This document shows positions 14,346 to 21,901 of a DNA stretch of 24,525 nucleotides, one piece after another (positions within the stretch are counted from its first letter, which is position 1; each line of letters starts with the position of its first letter). Under the pieces are notes generated by a model. It was given only the letters and a program-made list of their open reading frames with translations. It did not search any database and was not told the DNA's origin. The DNA is from an uncultured Clostridia bacterium. Its GTDB lineage: Bacteria; Bacillota; Clostridia; Christensenellales; Aristaeellaceae. The position numbers and the translations under genes are program-made. The stretch covers positions 1 through 24,525 of the forward strand of contig CAMKAE010000006.1 of assembly GCA_946410395.1 (NCBI GenBank), read 5' to 3'.

Positions 14346-16316
14346 CTATGTGTTTTCGCCGGCCCTGCGCAGCAGCTCGGCCTCGTCAATGACTTCAATC
14401 CCCAGGCTCTGGGCTTTGGTCAGCTTGCTGCCTGCGGCCTCCCCCGCGACCACAAAGGCGGTCTTCTTGCTGACGGAGGAGGCAGCGGTCCCGCCGTGGG
14501 CCCGGATCAGATCCTCCGCCGCTTTTCGGGACAGGGAGGGCAGGGTGCCGGTGACCACGATGCTCATCCCGCTGAAGGGACCGTCCGCTTGCCCGGCGGC
14601 TTCCCTGGGCGTGACGCCGGCGTTCAGCAGGCGGCGAATCATGGTCAGGTTCTCCTCAAAGGAGAAGAACTCCGTCACGCTCTGGGCGACGATGCCGCCG
14701 ATGTCCGGGATGGCCGTCAGCTGGGCTTCCGTGGCGTTCCGGAGCTGATCCAGCGTGTGGAAGGCGTTGGCCAGATCGCGCGCGGTTTTCCGCCCAATAT
14801 TCGGAATGCCGAGCGCAAAGAGGAAAGCATCCAGCTCGCAGTGCTTGCTCTTTTCGAGCGCGGCCAGCAGATTGTCTGTTTTTTTCTCCTGAAAGCCCTC
14901 GATGCCGAGCAGCTGATCCCGGGTCAGGTGATACAGATCGGCCGGATCGCGTATGCCCAGGCGGTCGTACAGGAGATCCGCGGTCTTCTCGCTCAGGCCG
15001 TCGATGTCCATGGCCTCCCGGCCCGCAAAATGGCTGATGCGGGCGACGGCCTGGGGCTTGCAGCTGACCCGGTTCATGCAGAACAGGTGCGCGCCGCGCT
15101 CCGTCAGGGGCTCGCCGCAGGCCGGGCAGACCGTCGGCCGGACGATGGGTTCTTCACCCTCGCCCGGCTCCCCCACGCGGCCCATGATCTCGGGGATCAC
15201 GTCGTTGGAGCGGCGGATCCAGACTGGCGCATTGACGGCGACGCGCTTGCGCAGGATGTCTCCCCAGTTGTTCAGGGTGGCTTTCTGGACGGTAACGCCG
15301 TAGAAATCGACGGGATCCAGATGTGCCAGCGGTGTCAGCTTGCCGGTCCTGCCCAGCTCCCACGTGACCTTCCGGAGCGTCGTGACGCTCTCCTCGGCCT
15401 TGAACTTGTAGGCGACGGCCCAGCGCGGAAACTTCTCCGTGAAGCCCATCTGCTCCCGCAGGGCAAAATCGCCCACCTTGATGACCGCGCCGTCGATGAG
15501 CCAGTCCAGCTTTGGCCGGTCCGCTTCGATCTCCCGGATGCAGGCGATGAGCTCGTCCCGGCTGTGCGGCTTGCCCAGATACGGGCTCACCGGAAAGCCG
15601 TTTTCCCGGATGAAATCAAGCATGCCCGGCTGACTGTCATAGGGCGGGTTCTCAATTGTTCCGATCTGGTAGAAGAAAGCGTCCAGCCTGCGCTGGGCCG
15701 TCACGGCCGGGTCCAGGTTCCGCAGGGCGCCGGCTGCGGCGTTGCGGGCGTTTTTCAGGGGCTCCTTCGCGCTTTTGTTGTAGTCCTCCAGGGTGCTCAG
15801 GCGCATAATGCATTCGCCCTGGATCTCCAGAAGCCCCTTGTAGGGGATTGTCAGCGGTACCCTGCGGATGGTTCTCGCCTGCGGGAGTATGGCCTCCCCC
15901 TCTTCTCCGTTCCCCCGGGTTGCGGCTTGCACCAGCACGCCGTCCCGGTAGGTCAGGTTGAGTGTCAGCCCGTCGAACTTGTATTCCACATAGTACTGCA
16001 GATCGGTCCTGCCGGTCAGGCGCTCCGTTCGGTCGATCCATTCGTTCAGCGCTTCGATGCTCTGAACCTTGTCCATGCTCCACAGGCGCGTGATGTGCCG
16101 GTGCGGCGCAAAGGCGCTCAGCGGATCTCCGCCGACCCGGTGGCTCGGCGAATCCGGCAGCATAATGCCGCTCTCCCGCTCCATCTGCTGCAGCTGATCG
16201 TAGAGCGCGTCATACTGCATGTCGGACATGATGGGATCGTCGTGCTGATAATAGGCGGAAGCCGCTTCGTTGAGGCGGTCTACCAGCGGCCGCATCTGCG
16301 CTGTCCAGTCTGTCAT
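14346..16316 (-). CDS. ligA: NAD-dependent DNA ligase
   Basis: LigA seals nicks in duplex DNA using NAD+ during replication and repair. The 656-residue protein has full domain order: Ia (SDMQYDALYDQL, about 31-42), nucleotidyltransferase with the adenylated Lys113 in VEYKFDG, Glu167 (IQGE) and Lys279 (DGAVIKV), OB fold, zinc finger Cys396-Cys399-Cys412-Cys418, helix-hairpin-helix repeats (about 430-560) and a BRCT domain (about 575-656). One region is unusual: where most LigA proteins read TRGDGxxGEDVTxNxxTI, this has TRGNGEEGEAILPQARTI (132-149), and the SLDNAF-like stretch reads SMDKVQ (80-85). It overlaps the pcrA stop (ATGA) and ends 16 bases before alr. It is either the sole LigA, diverged, or a second paralogue. 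Confidence 0.95.
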   Translation of the reverse strand: MTDWTAQMRPLVDRLNEAASAYYQHDDPIMSDMQYDALYDQLQQMERESGIMLPDSPSHRVGGDPLSAFAPHRHITRLWSMDKVQSIEALNEWIDRTERLTGRTDLQYYVEYKFDGLTLNLTYRDGVLVQAATRGNGEEGEAILPQARTIRRVPLTIPYKGLLEIQGECIMRLSTLEDYNKSAKEPLKNARNAAAGALRNLDPAVTAQRRLDAFFYQIGTIENPPYDSQPGMLDFIRENGFPVSPYLGKPHSRDELIACIREIEADRPKLDWLIDGAVIKVGDFALREQMGFTEKFPRWAVAYKFKAEESVTTLRKVTWELGRTGKLTPLAHLDPVDFYGVTVQKATLNNWGDILRKRVAVNAPVWIRRSNDVIPEIMGRVGEPGEGEEPIVRPTVCPACGEPLTERGAHLFCMNRVSCKPQAVARISHFAGREAMDIDGLSEKTADLLYDRLGIRDPADLYHLTRDQLLGIEGFQEKKTDNLLAALEKSKHCELDAFLFALGIPNIGRKTARDLANAFHTLDQLRNATEAQLTAIPDIGGIVAQSVTEFFSFEENLTMIRRLLNAGVTPREAAGQADGPFSGMSIVVTGTLPSLSRKAAEDLIRAHGGTAASSVSKKTAFVVAGEAAGSKLTKAQSLGIEVIDEAELLRRAGENT

Positions 16317-18568
16317 GCGTCGTCCTCCAGCTTGGCGATGGGCGCCAGCGAGAGCGCGAACTCCTTCACGCCCAGCGCGATGAACTCAATCAGGATGCGG
16401 GCGCCCGCGCCTTCACCGATCACGTCGGCGACCGTGCCCTCGCCGAACTTGCGGTGAATCACGCGGTCCCCCTTCTTGAACTGAGGCTTTGCGGCGCCGG
16501 CCAGCTGCCGGGCCGGGGAGCCGGCAAACCCGCGCTGCACGCCGGGAATGCTCAGCGGATCCCCGGGCCGGATCAGGCTCTTGTTAAAGCCCGCGTACTG
16601 GCTCCTGGCAGGCTTGGGCATGTCCCGGAAAACCCGCTCCCGCACGGCGGACTCGTCCCGGATGAGCCGCTTGGGGATCTCGTCCAGAAAACGGCTCGGC
16701 GCGTTGAAATTCGGCGTGTTGTAGATGGTGCGCTGATGAGCGCGCGAGAGGAGCAGCCTGCGCTTTGCGCGGGTCATGCCCACATAGCACAGCCTGCGCT
16801 CCTCCTCCAGCCGCTGGTCATCCTGCAGCGAACGGTTGGAGGGAAAAAGCCCCTCCTCCATGCCGGTGATGAACACGGTGTCAAACTCCAGTCCCTTGGC
16901 GGAGTGCAGCGTCATCAGCGTGACATAGCCGCCCTCCTCGGAGAGACTGTCCAGGTCCGTGACCAGGGAGATGTTCTCCAGATAGTCGGCCAGCTTTGCC
17001 TCCGGATTCGCGGCCGCGAATTCGTGTACGGCGCCGATAAACTCGCGGATGTTCTCCGTGCGGGTCTTGGCCTCGTCCGTGTCCTCTTTTTCATACTGGG
17101 CCAGCAGTCCGGTCAGGCGGATCAGTTCCTCGGTAAACTCCGCCAGCGGAAGGGTCTCCTTGAGCACCAGCAGCTGATTCATCAGGGACTGGAACTCCGC
17201 CACGCATTTGCGGGGCCTGGAGGAGAGGCTTTCCGGCATGTCGGAGAGCGCGGAATACAGCGGCAGGCCGTTGGCCCGGGCGTGGCGGCTGAGCTCCTGC
17301 ACCGTGCTGTCTCCAATCGCGCGCTTGGGCACGTTGATGATCCGGGTCAGGGCGATGTCGTCCGACGGATTCTCCACGACCCGCATATAGGCGACGATGT
17401 CCCGGATTTCCCGGCGCTCATAGAAGCGCGGACCGCCGAAAACGCGGTAGGGAATCTTGGAGTCGACCGCGGACATGAGCATTTCTTCCAGCACGCGGCT
17501 CTGGGCATTGACGCGATAGAGGACGGCGATCTTGCTGTAGGGCAGCCCGGCCTTGTGGAACTGTTTGATCCGGCTCACCAGCCAGCCGGCTTCGCCGCGT
17601 TCGTTGTCCGCGCAGAATACGGAGATGGGCTCCCCCGCCTCCGATTCCGTCCACAGACGCTTCTCCTTGCGGTCCGCGTTGTGCGCGATGACCTGGTTGG
17701 CGGCGTCGAGAATGTTGGCGGTGGAGCGGTAGTTCTGCTCCAGCTTGATCACCACGGTCTCGGGATAGTCTTTCTCAAAGTCCAGGATGTTCCGGATGTC
17801 CGCGCCGCGCCAGCCGTAGATGGACTGATCGTCATCGCCCACCACGCAGAGGTTCCGGCTTTCGGCTGTTAACAGCTTTACCAGCATATACTGGGCGTAG
17901 TTGGTGTCCTGATACTCGTCCACCATGACATACTGAAAACGCTCCCGGTAGCTCTGCAGCACCGGCGGATGCTCGGCGAAGAGCTGCAGCGCTTTCAAGA
18001 GCAGATCGTCAAAGTCGAGGGCGTTGAGCTCCTTCAGCCGGGCTTCATAGGCGACGAAGGCGTCGTGGATCTTCTGCGCGCGGAAATCCCGCTCGCTCTT
18101 GGAGAACCACTCGTCCGGCGACCAGAGGCGGTTCTTGCTGTCGCTGATGCGCGCGCGGATCTCCTTGGGCGGAAGAAACTTGTCATCGATGTTCAGCGCC
18201 TTGAGCACATCCTTGAGCACGCTGAGCTGCTCATCCTCGTCATAGATGGAGAAGGAGCGGGCGTAACCCAGCTTCTCGATGTCCCTGCGAAGGATTCTGG
18301 CGCAGGTGGAATGGAAGGTGGAGATCCAGGCGTCCTCCGCCGCATCGCCCACGAGTGCGATAATGCGGTTTTTCATCTCGCGGGCCGCCTTGTTGGTGAA
18401 GGTGAGGCACAGGATGCGCCACGGCGGTACGCCGTGGTCCATCAGGTTGGCCGCCCTGCTGGTCAGCGCACGGGTCTTGCCGCTGCCGGCACCGGCAAGA
18501 ATCAGCACCGGCCCTTCCAGGGTTTCGGCAGCCAGGCGCTGCTGGGGATTCAAACTCGTGAGATCCAT
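16313..18568 (-). CDS. pcrA: ATP-dependent DNA helicase PcrA (UvrD/Rep family, SF1A)
   Basis: PcrA is the Bacillota 3'-5' helicase of nucleotide excision repair, plasmid replication and clearing RecA or RNA polymerase from DNA. The 751-residue protein has NPQQ at 7-10 (Q motif), Walker A GAGSGKT (26-32), TFTNKAAREMKNRI (motif Ia), VDEYQDTN (Walker B), GDDDQSIYGWRGA (motif III), the LEQNYRST motif IV, TLMTLHSAKGLEFDTVFITGMEEGLFP (motif V) and EEERRLCYVGMTRAKRRL (motif VI). The C-terminal 60 residues, KKGDRVIHRKFGEGTV onward, form the PcrA-type Tudor domain that contacts RNA polymerase. ATG 18568 has GAGG about 8 bases upstream. It lies between yerC (39-base gap) and ligA (4-base overlap), the same relative neighbourhood as in Bacillus. 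Confidence 0.97.
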   Translation of the reverse strand: MDLTSLNPQQRLAAETLEGPVLILAGAGSGKTRALTSRAANLMDHGVPPWRILCLTFTNKAAREMKNRIIALVGDAAEDAWISTFHSTCARILRRDIEKLGYARSFSIYDEDEQLSVLKDVLKALNIDDKFLPPKEIRARISDSKNRLWSPDEWFSKSERDFRAQKIHDAFVAYEARLKELNALDFDDLLLKALQLFAEHPPVLQSYRERFQYVMVDEYQDTNYAQYMLVKLLTAESRNLCVVGDDDQSIYGWRGADIRNILDFEKDYPETVVIKLEQNYRSTANILDAANQVIAHNADRKEKRLWTESEAGEPISVFCADNERGEAGWLVSRIKQFHKAGLPYSKIAVLYRVNAQSRVLEEMLMSAVDSKIPYRVFGGPRFYERREIRDIVAYMRVVENPSDDIALTRIINVPKRAIGDSTVQELSRHARANGLPLYSALSDMPESLSSRPRKCVAEFQSLMNQLLVLKETLPLAEFTEELIRLTGLLAQYEKEDTDEAKTRTENIREFIGAVHEFAAANPEAKLADYLENISLVTDLDSLSEEGGYVTLMTLHSAKGLEFDTVFITGMEEGLFPSNRSLQDDQRLEEERRLCYVGMTRAKRRLLLSRAHQRTIYNTPNFNAPSRFLDEIPKRLIRDESAVRERVFRDMPKPARSQYAGFNKSLIRPGDPLSIPGVQRGFAGSPARQLAGAAKPQFKKGDRVIHRKFGEGTVADVIGEGAGARILIEFIALGVKEFALSLAPIAKLEDDA

Positions 18569-18607
18569 CGTAAAACCTCAGTCTTTCTGTGATGTCGCAG
18601 GGGAAAG

Positions 18608-18925
18608 TCACACCTCGGGATGCAGGAGCTGGCCCTTGGCCTCCAGCCGCTCCATCACGCGGTTGTAGCCGTCCGCGCCGTACTCCTTGGCCCGGTTGAC
18701 CCGGCTGATGGTGGCGGTGGAGGCGCCCGTCAGGCGGGCAATCTCCTGATACTTCACGCCGTCGCGCAGCATGGAGGCCACCAGCATGCGCTGGGCCATG
18801 CTCTTGATCTCGGCGATGGTGCAAACGTCCTCAAAAAAGCGGTACGCGTCGTCCAGAGTCTCCAGGGAGAGCACCGCGTTCATCAGCAATTCGGTCTGAT
18901 CGTTTCTGATCTTTGACTCATCCAT
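18608..18925 (-). CDS. yerC: YerC/YecD family TrpR-related DNA-binding protein
   Basis: A 105-residue protein of the YerC/YecD family, related to the tryptophan repressor TrpR. The core helix-turn-helix is seen as KYQEIARLTGASTATISRVNRA (about residues 58-79), preceded by AEIKSMAQRMLVASMLRDG, the TrpR-like helices. What these proteins regulate is generally not established. GGAGG lies 10 bases before ATG 18925. A much longer reading in the same frame reaches to 21724 but is only the open antisense frame of the GH42 gene. It heads the minus-strand unit, with pcrA 39 bases downstream, as in Bacillus, where yerC is close to pcrA-ligA. Its own promoter carries an inverted repeat that could be an operator. 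Confidence 0.92.
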   Translation of the reverse strand: MDESKIRNDQTELLMNAVLSLETLDDAYRFFEDVCTIAEIKSMAQRMLVASMLRDGVKYQEIARLTGASTATISRVNRAKEYGADGYNRVMERLEAKGQLLHPEV

Positions 18926-18966
18926 TTCATTCGGTCCTCCGCTCAATGACATGTTCAACCAAATAT

Positions 18967-18995
18967 AGTATATCACATTTTTCACGGCTTGAAAA
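18967..18995 (-). promoter_or_regulatory. Predicted promoter of yerC and the genes after it
   Basis: On the minus strand TTTTCA (18995-18990), 17 bases, then TATACT (18972-18967). The -10 matches consensus at 5 of 6 bases and the -35 at 4. The expected start, near 18960, gives a leader of about 35 bases. It faces away from the promoter of the metallophosphoesterase gene. Confidence 0.6.
18979..18995. promoter_or_regulatory. Inverted repeat over the yerC -35 region, possible operator
   Basis: TTTTCA-CGGCT-TGAAAA is a perfect 6-bp inverted repeat with a 5-base centre. One arm is the -35 box of the yerC promoter and the other lies in its spacer. YerC has a TrpR-like fold, which binds palindromic sites, so self-regulation is possible. 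A repeat of this size can arise by chance. Confidence 0.35.
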
Positions 18996-19030
18996 GTGCG
19001 GGCGGCCAAGGATTTCTTCCGGGTCTGCGC

Positions 19031-19059
19031 TTGACATCGGCCGGCCATTTCGCTATCAT
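19031..19059 (+). promoter_or_regulatory. Sigma-A type promoter of the plus-strand glycosidase unit
   Basis: A perfect -35 box TTGACA (19031-19036), a 17-base spacer, and TATCAT (19054-19059) matching the -10 consensus at 5 of 6. The expected start, near 19066, leaves about 37 bases before the metallophosphoesterase ATG. The two divergent -35 boxes are 35 bases apart. Confidence 0.82.
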
Positions 19060-19102
19060 GTTTACCAGAAGGAAGGAAGCAACACGGGAAGGGTGCGCGG
19101 CC

Positions 19103-19861
19103 ATGAGTCTGTTTGCCATCGGCGATCTTCACCTGCATTTTCAGTCGGAGCTGAAAGCGCCGGGCCAGCGGACGGACAAGGTCTGGAAGAACCATGAAGT
19201 CCGGCTTGCAGAGAACTGCCGCCGCCTGATCCGCGATACAGACACCCTGGTGCTGGCGGGAGACCACAGCTGGGGCCGGAACCTGGCGGAATGCGAGCGG
19301 GATTTCGCGTACATCGAAGCGCTGCCGGGGCGAAAGATCCTCCTGCGGGGTAACCATGACATGTTCTGGGACGCGAAGAAAACCGCCGCGCTCAACGCAG
19401 GTTTTTCGGGCAGGCTCTTTTTCCTGCAGAACAACTATTGGCCTTATCGGGACGAGAATGGCGCCGAGCTTGCGCTGGTGGGCACGAAGGGTTTCACCTT
19501 CGAGGGCCCTTTCTGGGTAAACCGCTATCGTGAGGTGGTTGACTGGGACCGGGACGCGGAGGCGCACGCCCGGAAGATCGTCAGCCGGGAGGCTGAGCGG
19601 CTCCGGATTTCCTTTGAAGCCGCGAAGGCGGACGGCTTCACGCGCTTTATCCTCTTCCTCCACTACCCGCCCACCAGCATCCTTGAGCGCGACAGCGCCT
19701 TCACCCGCATGGCGGAGGAATACGGCGCGGAACAGGTGGTCTACGCACACTGTCACGGCGCTTCGCGCTTTCATGACAGCATCCTGGGCGAGCAAAACGG
19801 GATCCGCTACAGCCTCGTATCCGGTGACTATCTGCGCTGGGTCCCGCAGAAAATCCTTTGA
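19103..19861 (+). CDS. Metallophosphoesterase (calcineurin-like, COG1768-like)
   Basis: A 252-residue calcineurin-like phosphohydrolase with all dinuclear metal motifs: Asp8-Leu-His10 (GDLHLHF), Asp54 (LAGDHSWG), Asn84-His85-Asp86 (RGNHDMFW), His187 (LFLHYPP), and His216-x-His218 (AHCHG). The arrangement and the start FAIGDLHLHF resemble a family of uncharacterised Bacillota phosphohydrolases (COG1768 by memory). The substrate is unknown; protein, nucleotide or small phosphoester targets are possible. It is likely cytoplasmic. ATG 19103 has GAAGGG about 9 bases upstream. An earlier in-frame ATG (19058) lies on the -10 box of the promoter and so cannot be used from it. It is the first gene of the plus-strand unit, 27 bases before the GH42 gene; no functional link to the sugar enzymes is evident. 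Confidence 0.9.
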   Translation: MSLFAIGDLHLHFQSELKAPGQRTDKVWKNHEVRLAENCRRLIRDTDTLVLAGDHSWGRNLAECERDFAYIEALPGRKILLRGNHDMFWDAKKTAALNAGFSGRLFFLQNNYWPYRDENGAELALVGTKGFTFEGPFWVNRYREVVDWDRDAEAHARKIVSREAERLRISFEAAKADGFTRFILFLHYPPTSILERDSAFTRMAEEYGAEQVVYAHCHGASRFHDSILGEQNGIRYSLVSGDYLRWVPQKIL

Positions 19862-19888
19862 GCATGATCGTGAACAGGAGGTCGAAAC

Positions 19889-21901
19889 ATGGCGCTGACA
19901 CCGCGGTTTCCCGCGTTTCTCCACGGCGGCGATTACAACCCGGATCAATGGCTGAAATACCCGGAGGTGCTCGAGGAGGACATCCGGCTGATGCAGGCGG
20001 CAAAGGTCAACTGCGTCTCGGTGGGCATCTTCGCCTGGGCGGCCCTGGAGCCCGTGGAGGGCGAATACGACTTTGCGTGGCTGGACAGGGTCATTGACAG
20101 GCTCTGGGCGGCGGGGATCCGGGTGGATCTGGCTACGCCGTCGGGCGCCAGGCCTGCGTGGATAGCGCAGAAATACCCGGAGGTGCTGCGGGTGGACGAG
20201 TACTTCCGGCGGCATCATTTCGGCGGCCGTCACAACCACTGCCTCACCTCGCCGGTATACCGCGAAAAGGTCCGGGCGATCGACACCGCGCTGGCCGAGC
20301 GCTATGCCTCCCATCCGGCCGTAATCCTCTGGCACCTGTCCAACGAGTATTCGGGCGACTGCCGCTGCCCACTGTGTCAGGAGAAATTCCGCGAATACCT
20401 GAGACGCCGGTACGGCTCGCTGGAGGCGCTGAATGAACACTGGTGGACCGGCTTCTGGTCGATGAAATATACCGACTGGTCTCAGGTGGAATCCCCCTCC
20501 CCCATCGGTCAGGACGCCAATCCGGCCATGTGGGTGGACTGGCGCCGCTTCTCGACGCAGCAGTGCAAGGACTTCATCCTGATGGAGAAGGCGGCCGTGC
20601 ACAGCGTCAACCCGGAGCTGCCGGTCACGGCCAACCTGATGCAGCGCTTCTGGGACTACGATTACTTTGATCTCGCGGAAGCGATCGACGTGGTCTCCTG
20701 GGATTCCTACCCGCTCTGGGGCAGCGGGAACGACCTGGTTCAGGCCTCCGAGCATGCCATGACCCACGACCTGATGCGCTCGCTGAAAGGGCAGAACTTC
20801 CTGCTGATGGAGTCCACGCCTTCGCAGGTGAACTGGCACGCGGTCAACCGGATGAAAAAACCAGGCATGCACCTGCTCTCCTCCATGCTGCCGTTGGCGC
20901 ACGGGGCGGACAGCGTCATGTACTTTCAGTGGCGAAAGGGACGGGGCGGCTCGGAGATGTTCCACGGCGCGGTGGTGGGCCATGATGGCACAGCGGACAC
21001 GCGGACATTCCGGGAGGTGCGGTCGGTCGGCGAAGCGCTGGAGAAGCTTGCGCCGCTGTACGCTACGGAGAAAAAGCAGGCCAGGGTCTGTATCCTGTAT
21101 GACTGGCAGAACCTGTGGGCGCTGGACTACGCCCAGTTCGCCCGCAAAGGGGACATGCGCTACACCGAAACGGTCAACGCCCACTATCGGGCCTTCTGGC
21201 AGGCCGGCGTCAGCGTGGATTTCCGGGATTGCCGCGCATGCACGGATCTCTCCCCGTACAGCCTGGTGATCGCGCCAATGCTGTTCATGACGCACGGCGG
21301 CATCGAGGAAAAGCTGAACAGCTTTGTCCGCGGCGGCGGCACCCTGGTGATGACATACTGCGCCGGGATGATCGGCGAGGACGGCCTGGCCTGGCAGGGG
21401 CGCACCCCGCACGGCCTGACGGAGACCCTCGGGATCCATGCGCTGGAGCTCGACGCGCTCTTTGACGGTGACGCGAACACCCTGATCCGGGAGCGTGACC
21501 AGTGGCGGCTCACCCGGCTGTGCGAAGTGATTGAGGCGGACACGGCCCAGGTTCTGGGACGCTACGGCAGCGATTATTACGCCGGGCAGCCCTGCCTGAC
21601 CGTCAATGCGTGCGGGGCCGGCAAGGCCTATTACCTGGCCGCGGAGCCGGAGGAAGCCTTCCTGCATCGCTTTTACGGCGAGCTGATCCGGGAGATGGGA
21701 ATCCCGAAGGCGATCGGATCGCAACTGCCTGACGGCGTGGTGGCGCAGGAGAGAGGCGGCGCGGTCTTCCTGATGAACTTCGCCCCGTCATCCGGCGATG
21801 TCCTCCTCGACCACCCCTGCAGGGACCTGCTCACAGACCGGACGCTGTCCGGAAAGATCACGATGAATCCGTTGGAGGTGTTGGTGCTTGAAAAAGTTTG
21901 A
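19889..21901 (+). CDS. GH42 family beta-galactosidase
   Basis: A 670-residue glycoside hydrolase of family 42, which removes terminal beta-galactose residues with retention, often from galactooligosaccharides freed from pectic galactan. The N-terminal TIM barrel opens with HGGDYNPDQW (12-21). The acid/base is Glu153 in LSNEYSG, the nucleophile Glu308 in LLMESTPSQVNW. The zinc cluster typical of the family is Cys118, Cys158, Cys160 and Cys163. A glutamine-amidotransferase-like trimer domain follows (about 400-600), then a small beta domain. No signal peptide is present, so it should act inside the cell on imported sugars. AGGAGG is about 8 bases before ATG 19889. The GH13 start codon lies inside its last 14 bases. 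Confidence 0.96.
   Translation: MALTPRFPAFLHGGDYNPDQWLKYPEVLEEDIRLMQAAKVNCVSVGIFAWAALEPVEGEYDFAWLDRVIDRLWAAGIRVDLATPSGARPAWIAQKYPEVLRVDEYFRRHHFGGRHNHCLTSPVYREKVRAIDTALAERYASHPAVILWHLSNEYSGDCRCPLCQEKFREYLRRRYGSLEALNEHWWTGFWSMKYTDWSQVESPSPIGQDANPAMWVDWRRFSTQQCKDFILMEKAAVHSVNPELPVTANLMQRFWDYDYFDLAEAIDVVSWDSYPLWGSGNDLVQASEHAMTHDLMRSLKGQNFLLMESTPSQVNWHAVNRMKKPGMHLLSSMLPLAHGADSVMYFQWRKGRGGSEMFHGAVVGHDGTADTRTFREVRSVGEALEKLAPLYATEKKQARVCILYDWQNLWALDYAQFARKGDMRYTETVNAHYRAFWQAGVSVDFRDCRACTDLSPYSLVIAPMLFMTHGGIEEKLNSFVRGGGTLVMTYCAGMIGEDGLAWQGRTPHGLTETLGIHALELDALFDGDANTLIRERDQWRLTRLCEVIEADTAQVLGRYGSDYYAGQPCLTVNACGAGKAYYLAAEPEEAFLHRFYGELIREMGIPKAIGSQLPDGVVAQERGGAVFLMNFAPSSGDVLLDHPCRDLLTDRTLSGKITMNPLEVLVLEKV
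21874..21878 (+). promoter_or_regulatory. Shine-Dalgarno site for the TTG start of the GH13 gene
   Basis: GGAGG inside the end of the GH42 gene, 9 bases before TTG at 21888. No ATG or GTG fits in frame upstream of the signal peptide, so this site decides the start and ties the two genes together. Confidence 0.75.

Noticed and set aside
14310..16457. 715-codon open frame on the plus strand
   Set aside because: Antisense to ligA, with no recognisable motif and no convincing start site. It is a by-product of GC-rich codon use.
16454..17872. 472-codon open frame on the plus strand opposite pcrA
   Set aside because: PcrA helicase motifs occupy the same DNA on the other strand. The antisense product shows no family signature.
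19058..19102. Longer N terminus for the metallophosphoesterase from ATG 19058
   Set aside because: That ATG overlaps the -10 box of the promoter and so would not be in the transcript. The conserved fold starts right after ATG 19103, which has GAAGGG upstream.
18926..21724. 930-codon extension of the yerC frame upstream through the GH42 gene
   Set aside because: It is antisense to the GH42 and metallophosphoesterase genes. The yerC product begins at ATG 18925, with its own GGAGG and promoter.
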